Positions 7,244 through 15,316 of a stretch of 64,000 nt of DNA are shown here, piece by piece; position 1 is the first letter of the stretch, and every line of letters begins with the position of its first letter. The position numbers and the translations under genes were made by a program. Where the stretch lies: NCBI RefSeq assembly GCF_012516435.1, contig NZ_CP051216.1:2560001-2624000 (forward strand), read 5' to 3'. This DNA comes from Pseudodesulfovibrio sp. zrk46 (GTDB lineage Bacteria > Desulfobacterota > Desulfovibrionia > Desulfovibrionales > Desulfovibrionaceae). The notes under the pieces are model-generated. The model searched no databases. It saw only the letters and a program-made list of their open reading frames with translations, and was not told where the DNA came from.

Positions 7244-10200
7244 TTAAGCCGTTTGCTTTTCTGAATTGAGTTTTGCTGCTTTTTTGAATTTCAATTCTTC
7301 AACGAAGCAGTACAGGGTTGGAACAACAAATACGGTCAGGATCGCTATGGTCATGCCGCCAAAAGAGGGGATAGCCATGGGAACCATGATGTCTGCGCCT
7401 CGTCCCGTTGATGTCAGTACCGGGATGAGCGCGAGGATGGTGGTTGCCGACGTCATGAGAGCCGGGCGTATACGCCGTTTGGCGCCTTCGAGAATCGCAT
7501 GACGAATGGCTGGCACGCTGCTCATGTCACGGGTATCGCGGCTCTCATCGAGATAGGTGGCCATGATGACGCCGTCGTCGGAGGCAATGCCGAACAGGGC
7601 AAGGAAACCGACCCATATCGCCACACTCAGGTTGATCTGGTGCATCTGGAACAGGTCGCGCATGTGAGTGCCGAAGACACTGAAGTTCAGGAACCACTCC
7701 TGTCCATAGAGCCAGATCATCAGGAAGCCGCCAGACCATGCAACGATGATTCCTGAAAAGACCATCAGGGTCGTAGCCATGGATTTGAACTGCAGGTAGA
7801 GAATCACAACAATAACCATGAGCGCCAACGGCAGAATGATCGCGAGCTTCTTCTGGGCACGCACCTGATTTTCGTAGTTGCCGGCAAACTCGTAGGAGAC
7901 TCCGCTGGGCACAGTGAGTTCCCCGGAAGCGATTCTGCTGTCGATGAATGCGCGGGCGTGTTCAACCACATCCACCTCTGCAAATCCGGCTTTCTTGTCG
8001 AACAGAACGTAGCCGATGAGGAAGGTGTCCTCACTCTTGATGACCTGCGGTCCTCGGACATAGCGAAGGTCGGCGAGTTGTTTCAGCGGGATCTGCTCTC
8101 CGGATGGGGCCGCTACGAGGATGTCTTCCAGCGCTTCAATGCTGTCGCGCAACTCACGCATGTATCTGACCCGCATCGGGTAACGTTCTCGTCCTTCAAT
8201 GCTTGTCGACAGCATCTTTCCGCCGACGGCCACCTCGATGACATCCTGTACTTTTTGCAGTTTGATGCCATATCGGGCGATGGCTTCCCGGTCGATTACG
8301 ATTTCAAGATACGGTTTGCCGACGATGCGGTCTGCCACAACTGCTGCAGGTTGAATGGAGGGGACTTCCTTGAGGAGTTGCTCAAGTTGCAGACCGAACC
8401 GCTCAATGGTCGCGAGGTCTGGTCCTTTGACTTTGATGCCCATGGGGGCGCGCATGCCGGATTGCAGCATGACGATACGGGCTGCAATGGGTTGCAGCTT
8501 GGGGGCCGAGGTGGTCCCCGGAACCTCGGCAGCAAGGGCTATTTCGTCCCAGATGTCATCTGGGGAACGGATGCCAGCCCATTCGGTTCGGCCCGGATTC
8601 AACTGCGGATCAAGACGCGTTCTCCATTGGCGGAAAGGTTTGCCCTCAGAGTCTTCAATCAGCTTGCCGTTGTCATCGCGTTCATAAAAGCCCTGAACGA
8701 TGTATGGGAGCCCGTCGTTGGCAGGCAGTGGGTTGCCCTCTGCCGAACGGAAATAGTCCTTCTGGTTTTCATCATATTTGAACCGTAAGCGTTTCCCCTT
8801 TGCATCAATGAGGTATTCGGGTTTGTAATTGATGACGGTCTCAATCATGGAGACTGGCGCAGGATCAAGCGGTGTTTCGGCACGGCCAAGCTTGCCAACG
8901 GCGCTGTCCACTTCGGGAATGTTGAGCATGGCCATGTCCTGCTTGGACAAGACATCCTGTACTTCGCCGATGGACGCGTGGGGCATGGTTGTTGGCATAT
9001 AGAGGAACGACCCTTCATCCAGTGGCGGCATGAATTCCTTGCCCAAACCGGGGAAGGCGTGAATCAAGGCGCCGATAGGGCGGGAGGCCCTGATAGAGTC
9101 GGGCAGCCATGATGTCATGGAGCCACCACCAAACCAGATGAGTCCACCGAAAAGGATAAGGACTGCAGGCAGGCTGAGAAACGTCGCCTTGTGGTCGAGA
9201 ACCCAGCAGAGCATGGCAGGATACTGGCGCTGAAAGAACTGGAAGAATGCCATGAGGCCGCCAATGAGAACCGTGACGAAGATGATGTTTCGCAAATCGC
9301 CTTTCTCGGGGCCAAGCGGGAGCCAGTGCGTGGCAAGGAAAATGGTCATCAGTGCAATGACACCCCAGTTCTCAAGGTGACCGAACAGTCCCTCTATCTG
9401 TGGCGGCATGAGGTGTCCGAAGATGCGGTGCAGGCCAAGAACAATCAGGAAAATGCCGACCCACCATTTAACGAAAACACATACAGCCAGACCCGCAGCA
9501 ATGTATATGAAATCGATGAAGTGGTTCGGGAGTCTCTTGGGCGCGTTGGGATCCTTGCGCTTGTATATGATGTGCGCGATTGCGGGGAGAACCGTCAGTG
9601 CGACAATGATTGATGCGATGAGCGCGAAACTCTTGGTGTAGGCAAGTGGCTTGAAGAGTTTGCCTTCCGGCCCCTCCATGGCAAAGACCGGCAGGAAGCT
9701 GACAATGGTCGTCGCAACAGCTGTCATGATCGCACTGCCGACTTCCGATGCGCCTTTGAAGATGACCTTCATTCGGCATTCGTCGAGGGATGCGTGTTCA
9801 AACTTTTTGAGGATGTTTTCGCATATGATGATGCCCATATCGACCATGGTGCCGATTGCGATGGCGATGCCTGACAAAGCGACGATATTGGCGTCCACAT
9901 TGAAGAGCTTCATTCCGATGAACACCATCATGACCGCCATGGGCAGGAGGGATGAGATCAGAAGGGAACTTCGAAGGTGCATCACTGCTATCAGGACAAC
10001 GATGATCGTGATGAGAATCTCTTCCGTCAACGCCGTATTGAGTGTCCCCAAGGTTTCGTTGATGAGCCCTGAACGATCGTAGAACGGGACAATGGTTACT
10101 TTCGAGACCGTACCGTCGGCCAATGTCTTGGAAGGTAAGCCGGGAGATATGTCTGCGATCTTTTCTTTGACGTTCTTGATGACCTGCAGCGGGTTTTCGC

Positions 10201-11161
10201 CATATCTGACAACAACAACGCCGCCTACGGCTTCAGCGCCGCCTTTGTCGAGAACACCTCGTCTCAGAGCGGGGCCAAGTGTGACCTTGGCCACGTCCTT
10301 GACCCGAATGGGGACGTTGTTGGATACTTTGACAACGGCTTCTTCGATGTCGCCAAGCTCCTTTACGAACCCAATGCCACGGATAAGGTATTCCACGCTG
10401 TTGATTTCGATGGTCCGGGCGCCGACATCGAGATTGGATTGTTTGACCGCTGAGAAAACGTCTTCAAGTTTAACTCCGGCTGTGCGCAAGGCATCCGGGT
10501 CCACGTCGATCTGGTATTCTTTTACAAAGCCGCCAACCGAGGCTGTTTCACTGACACCGTCCGCGCCGAGCAAAGCGTATCGGACGTACCAGTCCTGTAT
10601 GGAACGAAGCTCGTCGAGGTCCCAGCCACCTGTCGGATTACCGTCTTCATCTCTCCCTTCAAGGGTGTACCAGAACACCTGTCCAAGCGCTGTGGCATCC
10701 GGACCTAAGGTGGGTTGAACCCCTTGGGGAAGAGTGCCTGGCGGGAGGCTGTTCAGTTTCTCCAGCAACCGTGATCGGGACCAGTAGAACTCTACATCTT
10801 CATTGAAGATGACGTAGATGGTGGAGAACCCGAACATGGAGTAGCTACGGACTGTCTTGACGCCGGGGATGCCGAGCAGGGAGACAGTAAGCGGATAGGT
10901 GACCTGATCTTCCATGTCCTGAGGAGAACGTCCCATCCATTGGGTGAAAACAATCTGTTGGTTCTCACCGATGTCGGGGATGGCGTCCACGGGAACAGGG
11001 TCTCGGGGAAGGCCGTCGATTTTCCAGTCGAACGGAGCAACAACGAGACCCCAGCACAAGGTCATTGCCACGAGCAGGAATACCACCAGCTTCTGCTCGA
11101 GGCAGAAGCGGATGACTTTGTCAGTGAAGGTCTTGGCTTCTATACATGTCTCGTTTTTCAT
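7244..11161 (-). CDS. cusA: Heavy-metal efflux RND pump, CusA/CzcA family
   Basis: A 1,305-residue inner-membrane proton-driven pump. It shows the family start (FDWKIDGLPRDPVPVDAIPD), the helix-4 acidic motif 'GTMVDMGIIICENI', 'LGKEFMPPLDEGSFLYMPTT', and C-terminal 'FGIASDDGVIMATYLDES'. Met-rich positions near 'IVMLQSGMRAPMGIKVKGPD' resemble the CusA copper/silver site. It is about 250 residues longer than E. coli CusA. Most of the extra length is a hydrophobic insertion around residues 540-700 with several additional membrane segments. It lies 12 bp after the membrane fusion protein gene. Copper/silver rather than Zn/Co/Cd is favoured by the Met residues and the Met-rich neighbour. Confidence 0.92.
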   Translation of the reverse strand: MKNETCIEAKTFTDKVIRFCLEQKLVVFLLVAMTLCWGLVVAPFDWKIDGLPRDPVPVDAIPDIGENQQIVFTQWMGRSPQDMEDQVTYPLTVSLLGIPGVKTVRSYSMFGFSTIYVIFNEDVEFYWSRSRLLEKLNSLPPGTLPQGVQPTLGPDATALGQVFWYTLEGRDEDGNPTGGWDLDELRSIQDWYVRYALLGADGVSETASVGGFVKEYQIDVDPDALRTAGVKLEDVFSAVKQSNLDVGARTIEINSVEYLIRGIGFVKELGDIEEAVVKVSNNVPIRVKDVAKVTLGPALRRGVLDKGGAEAVGGVVVVRYGENPLQVIKNVKEKIADISPGLPSKTLADGTVSKVTIVPFYDRSGLINETLGTLNTALTEEILITIIVVLIAVMHLRSSLLISSLLPMAVMMVFIGMKLFNVDANIVALSGIAIAIGTMVDMGIIICENILKKFEHASLDECRMKVIFKGASEVGSAIMTAVATTIVSFLPVFAMEGPEGKLFKPLAYTKSFALIASIIVALTVLPAIAHIIYKRKDPNAPKRLPNHFIDFIYIAAGLAVCVFVKWWVGIFLIVLGLHRIFGHLMPPQIEGLFGHLENWGVIALMTIFLATHWLPLGPEKGDLRNIIFVTVLIGGLMAFFQFFQRQYPAMLCWVLDHKATFLSLPAVLILFGGLIWFGGGSMTSWLPDSIRASRPIGALIHAFPGLGKEFMPPLDEGSFLYMPTTMPHASIGEVQDVLSKQDMAMLNIPEVDSAVGKLGRAETPLDPAPVSMIETVINYKPEYLIDAKGKRLRFKYDENQKDYFRSAEGNPLPANDGLPYIVQGFYERDDNGKLIEDSEGKPFRQWRTRLDPQLNPGRTEWAGIRSPDDIWDEIALAAEVPGTTSAPKLQPIAARIVMLQSGMRAPMGIKVKGPDLATIERFGLQLEQLLKEVPSIQPAAVVADRIVGKPYLEIVIDREAIARYGIKLQKVQDVIEVAVGGKMLSTSIEGRERYPMRVRYMRELRDSIEALEDILVAAPSGEQIPLKQLADLRYVRGPQVIKSEDTFLIGYVLFDKKAGFAEVDVVEHARAFIDSRIASGELTVPSGVSYEFAGNYENQVRAQKKLAIILPLALMVIVVILYLQFKSMATTLMVFSGIIVAWSGGFLMIWLYGQEWFLNFSVFGTHMRDLFQMHQINLSVAIWVGFLALFGIASDDGVIMATYLDESRDTRDMSSVPAIRHAILEGAKRRIRPALMTSATTILALIPVLTSTGRGADIMVPMAIPSFGGMTIAILTVFVVPTLYCFVEELKFKKAAKLNSEKQTA

Positions 11162-11173
11162 GGTGACACCCAG

Positions 11174-13309
11174 TTATTTCTTGAGCTGCTGGTTGGTTTC
11201 ACCACAGGAGATCATGGCCGCACCGAAGTAGGGGTTTTTTACTTCTTCACTACGCTGGAGCCAGGTCGCGCCATCGTATTCGAAGGCCATGGGGCAGAAT
11301 ATTTCATAGAGCGGCCCTTCAGTCGCTACGCCCAACTTGAGGATTGCCTCTGACAAGCCGACCGAGAGCGGTTCAAAACCGGTACGGACGCCGACGATGT
11401 CCTGAGCTTCACGGATTGCAGTCAGGCCGTCGTTCATTTTTGAGAGACTCTGTGACCAGACGTTGTGAGAGGGGCCATCAAGGTCAGCACTGCTCACCAA
11501 CTGGAGTGCCCCAGATACTTTGGCTGCTGCTTTGCGTGCTGCTTCGGCATTGTCTGCCGCCAGGGCATCAGCGAGTCGTTCATACTCGGCGAAAACGAAC
11601 CCAAGCTGCTTTTTGAATATTTCTGGAGCGTTGTAATGAGCCGTTTCAGTATCCAGCTTGAATGTAGCTACCAGATCTGCGTAATGGCCCTGCATTTCCT
11701 TGAAAATGTCATTGAGTCGTTTGGTGTCGGGGGCTTCTGCTCCAAGTATCGCGTCGTTGCCGAGAAGCATAGAATACTCCTTCCAACGAAGAGCAGGCTT
11801 GCCTTCAAGGCCTTCGCCATCAATCAGGCGGAGTTCTTTATTGAACGCTCCAAATGCGAGGTGTGTCTGTTTGAGATCATTGGTTTTGACCACTTCCGAG
11901 AGGGTGGCAAATGACTGGGCGAGCAGTCTCAGCTTGGAGGCGAACAGGGCAGGCAGTTCCTCCTCTACAGCAGCAGAAGTGCTGGAGGGATTCATCATGC
12001 TCGGTTTGGCAACAATCTGGATCGCGCTGTCGATCTTGAAGTTACCCTTGGTAACGACCAACTCGTCTTCCTTAAGCCCGCTTTTGATGATGTAGTAGTT
12101 GCCGGCTTTGGGCCCCAGAACGACCTCTCGGCCTTCAAATGCGCCGTCCTTGTCGGGGTTGGCGACATAGACCACTGCACGCTTGCCTGTGATCAGCGGG
12201 GCTGATGCAGGAATAACCAGAGGAGAATCCGAGTCGTTATCTTTTTCGCCGCCCTTTTGCTGCGTGGCACGAACCAGCATGCCCGGCTTGAGGCTGCCGT
12301 CTCTGTTGGACACCTCAAGACGTACGCGCACAGTTCTGGTCTTCTCGTTTACGAGTGGGTCAATGTAGACGACCTTTCCTTTGAAAACTTTGCCCGGGTA
12401 GGCCTCGGTTTGGAATTCGACCTGCTGTCCGAGTCCAATCCATGGAAGGTCGGATTCATACGCTTCAAGAACAACCCAAAGTGATGAGAGGTCGGCGATG
12501 GAATAAATGGAAGCGCCAGTTTTTACATATTGACCTTCATTGACGTCCTTGCGGATGACGACGCCCCCCTGAGGAGCATACAGCGTAATGTGGTCTGAAG
12601 GCCTTCCGTTTTGGACGACCTTGTCTATCTGGGCTTTTGTCAGCCCCAGAAGGCGCAGCTTCTCGCGGGCGGCCTCCTCAGTGCGAGCCGCGCTGTTCTT
12701 GACCAGGTCGAGCTTGCTGTCCTTGAGATCGCGCATGGCCTTCACGGCCTGTATCAGTTCGGCTTGGGCAGTGAGCAGCTCCGGACTGTAAACCGACACC
12801 ATCGGCTGGCCTTTTTTAACCAGGCCGCCGGTGTAGTCGACGTACATTCTGTCAACGCGGCCACCAGTCCATGCCGTAATGTTCCTCACCCTTGTCTCAT
12901 CATAGTCAACCTTGCCGACCATCCGTGTCTCGATAGCAACATCAAGGCGCTTGACCGCTTCGGTTGTGATCCCTGCCAGTTTTCGAGCTCCCTCGCTGAG
13001 GGTTATTTCCCTGATGCTGGCCTGTTCGCCGTCATCCTTTCGCTGCAACGGGATGAGCTCCATGAAACAGATAGGGCATTTCCCGGGCTCGGGGAGCTGA
13101 ATTTGAGGGTGCATTGAGCAGGTCCAGGTGATGTTGCCCGCCTCGTCAATGTGGGCTTCGAGGTCGTGTTCACCCTCGCTTTCAAGATGCTCGGCCACTC
13201 CCTTGGGAGGAGCTATATCGCTTCCCTTGACCAGATAGCCAGCAGAGAAGGCGACCACACTTGAAAGTATGACGATCAGTATCAGCTTTGTGTTCCTGAG
13301 TTTGCTCAT
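11174..13309 (-). CDS. cusB: Heavy-metal efflux membrane fusion protein (CusB type) with C-terminal DUF3347-like region
   Basis: A 711-residue periplasmic adaptor with an N-terminal membrane anchor (residues 8-28). Residues about 55-85 hold the heavy-metal-binding motif 'WTCSMHPQIQLPEPGKCPIC'. The barrel, lipoyl and hairpin regions follow (about 110-430; 'GGRVDRMYVDYTGGLVKKGQ'). After about residue 450 there is an unusual 260-residue helical extension that ends 'LYEIFCPMAFEYDGATWLQR' and 'NPYFGAAMISCGET', a DUF3347-type metal-binding signature. The ordinary family length is about 400. The extension may deliver or sense metal at the pump. The gene sits between the YHS-like gene and the pump gene. 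Confidence 0.9.
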   Translation of the reverse strand: MSKLRNTKLILIVILSSVVAFSAGYLVKGSDIAPPKGVAEHLESEGEHDLEAHIDEAGNITWTCSMHPQIQLPEPGKCPICFMELIPLQRKDDGEQASIREITLSEGARKLAGITTEAVKRLDVAIETRMVGKVDYDETRVRNITAWTGGRVDRMYVDYTGGLVKKGQPMVSVYSPELLTAQAELIQAVKAMRDLKDSKLDLVKNSAARTEEAAREKLRLLGLTKAQIDKVVQNGRPSDHITLYAPQGGVVIRKDVNEGQYVKTGASIYSIADLSSLWVVLEAYESDLPWIGLGQQVEFQTEAYPGKVFKGKVVYIDPLVNEKTRTVRVRLEVSNRDGSLKPGMLVRATQQKGGEKDNDSDSPLVIPASAPLITGKRAVVYVANPDKDGAFEGREVVLGPKAGNYYIIKSGLKEDELVVTKGNFKIDSAIQIVAKPSMMNPSSTSAAVEEELPALFASKLRLLAQSFATLSEVVKTNDLKQTHLAFGAFNKELRLIDGEGLEGKPALRWKEYSMLLGNDAILGAEAPDTKRLNDIFKEMQGHYADLVATFKLDTETAHYNAPEIFKKQLGFVFAEYERLADALAADNAEAARKAAAKVSGALQLVSSADLDGPSHNVWSQSLSKMNDGLTAIREAQDIVGVRTGFEPLSVGLSEAILKLGVATEGPLYEIFCPMAFEYDGATWLQRSEEVKNPYFGAAMISCGETNQQLKK

Positions 13310-13323
13310 GATTTCCTCTATGT

Positions 13324-13599
13324 TTATGCCGGGGTGTTTTCTGGGATGACACCCTGTTTACGCATTTCGGCCATGTATTTTTCCGGGGATCGCTTGAATT
13401 CTGGAGGACAAATCGGACAGCAAAAGTAGATTCTTTTGTCCATGTAGTCCGAAAAAAGGTCCCGGTTAATTTCAAAGCCCATTACAGGGCACAGCTTTTG
13501 GTCGCCAGTTTCGGCTGTGGCAAAAGCGCTGAATGTTGGCATTGCTGATAGAATCAGAGTGAATACCGCAGCTGCAGCAATGAAGAATGGTTTGCGCAT
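13324..13599 (-). CDS. Secreted YHS/TRASH-like metal-binding protein
   Basis: 91 residues. A signal peptide (about 1-28, ending AFA) is followed by a compact Cys motif, 'KLCPVMGFEINRDLFSDYMD' then 'IYFCCPICPPEFKRSPEKYM', typical of YHS/TRASH metal-binding domains (CPVMG...YFCCPxC). It probably holds Cu or a related metal in the periplasm and passes it to the efflux complex. Its start is 2 bp from the outer-membrane factor's stop and its stop 14 bp from the fusion-protein start, so it is firmly in the operon. Confidence 0.85.
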   Translation of the reverse strand: MRKPFFIAAAAVFTLILSAMPTFSAFATAETGDQKLCPVMGFEINRDLFSDYMDKRIYFCCPICPPEFKRSPEKYMAEMRKQGVIPENTPA

Positions 13600-13601
13600 G
13601 G

Positions 13602-14963
13602 TTACTTGTTGTCCTTGAGTAGTGATCCGTGGAACTCGCAGGCCAGTTCCTGACCTACAAGGGTTTCGATCTCAGCCAGACGTTGGGCCTGATCGGTGAG
13701 GGCTCGATAGTAAGCGAGTTGCAGTTCAAGGAGAGTCTTCTCAGCGTCAATCAGGTCGAGTGAAGTGCCGCGACCTGTCATGAAGGCTTCCATGGTGACT
13801 CCCAGAGCCTGTTCTGCTTTTGGAACCAGTGTGTCCTTGTAAAGATTGATTTTGCGCCCGGCATCTCGATATTTGTAGAGCGCCAACTCAAGATCGGCTT
13901 TCAGTTTGCGTTCGAGGCCAATGCGGCTGCGTTTCGCTGCAATGATTTTGGCGTTGCTTTCTTCTACTGCTGCATCTCGGGCATTGAGCCAGATGGGAAT
14001 GTTGAAGGACATGGAGGTCATGACCGGGTTTTGTCCGTCCCCCATGACGCCGGAGTTGCGAGCTTTATCCACTTCGGTAACATCCACGCCAAAGGTGAAA
14101 TCCGGGTAGTAGTTCCGCTCAGCCAGTCCTTTGCCTGCTTCTTCTTTGGCGGTGACGGTATCCCAGTATGCCAGCTTGGGATTGTTCTCTTGAATCATCC
14201 CGCTGAGATTTTCTTTCGGATCGACGATTGTCATCACAGGTATGGCGGCAGGCAACGCGATCTCTGTTTCAGCAGGACGGTCGAGCAAGGCATTGAGTCT
14301 TGCGGCAAGGGGAAATTTCAGATCGTTGAGGGAATTGAGTCGATCTTCGAGTTTTCCGAGTTCTACCTGAGGACGGATGATGTCGGAGTGTTTGGCAGAC
14401 CCTGTCGTGTAGCGAGCTGTGGCTATCTTTTCCAGGTACTTCATCAATTCGATGTTTTCCCGGGTGATATCTATGGCGCGGGCAAGATATGCATATTCAT
14501 AGTATATCTTTTTGACTTCGTAGTACGTATCCAGCTTCAGACTGTCGAACTTCGCCTTGAAACCATCAGCTTCACGCAGCGCCATTTGCTCTTTGTAATC
14601 GAGCTTTCCGAAGAAAGGCAGGGTCTGTGACAAACCATATTTGTACCGCGCTGGGCCGCCACGTGTCTCGAGTGGGGTGGTGTAATATCCGAAGGAGAAT
14701 TTGGGATCAGGCAACGTGTCAGCTTGAACGGCCTTTTTAATTGCAGCCTGCCATTTCTGGAATGCTGCTCTGAGTTCATTGTTGTTATCCGCAGCCAAAA
14801 TAAGGAATGACTTCAGATCATTCAGTTCAGTCCTGTCACCGAGATAGCTGCCGGGCAAGGTGTCGACTTCCATCTCGGGCGATTCCTCGGCGGATGCAGT
14901 TACCAGCATGGCAAAGAGCAGAAGAAAGAATGTTCCGAGTATCTTGGTGGGGGTCATGGTCAT
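13602..14963 (-). CDS. Outer-membrane efflux channel, TolC/CusC family
   Basis: 453 residues with signal peptide (MTMTPTKILGTFFLLLFAML then VTASA). Two repeats of the outer-membrane efflux family are visible: the first around 50-240 (LKSFLILAADNNNELRAAFQ; FGYYTTPLETRGG) and the second around 260-440 (NPKLAYWDTVTAKEEAGKGL; GRGTSLDLIDAEKTLLELQL). It has no obvious lipobox. It is the first gene of the five-gene operon and forms the exit duct for the RND pump. The length fits the family. Confidence 0.9.
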   Translation of the reverse strand: MTMTPTKILGTFFLLLFAMLVTASAEESPEMEVDTLPGSYLGDRTELNDLKSFLILAADNNNELRAAFQKWQAAIKKAVQADTLPDPKFSFGYYTTPLETRGGPARYKYGLSQTLPFFGKLDYKEQMALREADGFKAKFDSLKLDTYYEVKKIYYEYAYLARAIDITRENIELMKYLEKIATARYTTGSAKHSDIIRPQVELGKLEDRLNSLNDLKFPLAARLNALLDRPAETEIALPAAIPVMTIVDPKENLSGMIQENNPKLAYWDTVTAKEEAGKGLAERNYYPDFTFGVDVTEVDKARNSGVMGDGQNPVMTSMSFNIPIWLNARDAAVEESNAKIIAAKRSRIGLERKLKADLELALYKYRDAGRKINLYKDTLVPKAEQALGVTMEAFMTGRGTSLDLIDAEKTLLELQLAYYRALTDQAQRLAEIETLVGQELACEFHGSLLKDNK

Positions 14964-15316
14964 TGGGGCTCCAGATTTTGCATTACTCTAACAAGGTGCG
15001 TGCCATCGGTGCATCGTCTTGTATTTCTACTTGTTACCAAATATGCTCTCAAAAATCCCGACTAAATTTGTCAGGATTGGTGCAAATGACTGCATGTGTT
15101 GTGCAATTAGGTGCACTGTTTTTGTGCAATGCGTATGCGCAAATGTATCGCCTATTACACAGATATATGAATGGGACTAATATTATAATATTATGGTATT
15201 TCTTGAAAAGTATTATTGTTTGGAATGATGCTTGCCAAGAACAGAGGGTGTGGCCTGTAACCTTTTAGCTGATTTCCGAGCACGGATGTAGCTGATCAGA
15301 TGCTCGTGGGACGTTT
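14964..15316. promoter_or_regulatory. Divergent promoter region, efflux operon / phosphatase
   Basis: 353 bp without a gene. Between 15070 and 15140 the hexamer GTGCAA or a close variant recurs (GGTGCAAAT, TTGTGCAATT, GGTGCACTG, TTGTGCAATG), spaced by about 20 bp, which looks like a cluster of binding sites. An AT-rich stretch follows, then a sigma-54-type promoter at 15221. No metal-responsive regulator gene is in the window. Confidence 0.5.
15221..15236 (+). promoter_or_regulatory. Candidate sigma-54 promoter of the phosphatase gene
   Basis: TGGAATG-ATGC-TTGCC matches the -24/-12 pattern TGGCACG-N4-TTGC, with GG and GC exactly 10 bp apart. It lies 80 bp before ATG 15317. Only the GG and GC dinucleotides and their spacing are exact, so this is a candidate. 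Confidence 0.45.

Noticed and set aside
15085-15125. Additional sigma-54 promoters around the GTGCAA repeats
   Set aside because: The spacing between the GG-like and GC-like elements is off by one base in each case tried.
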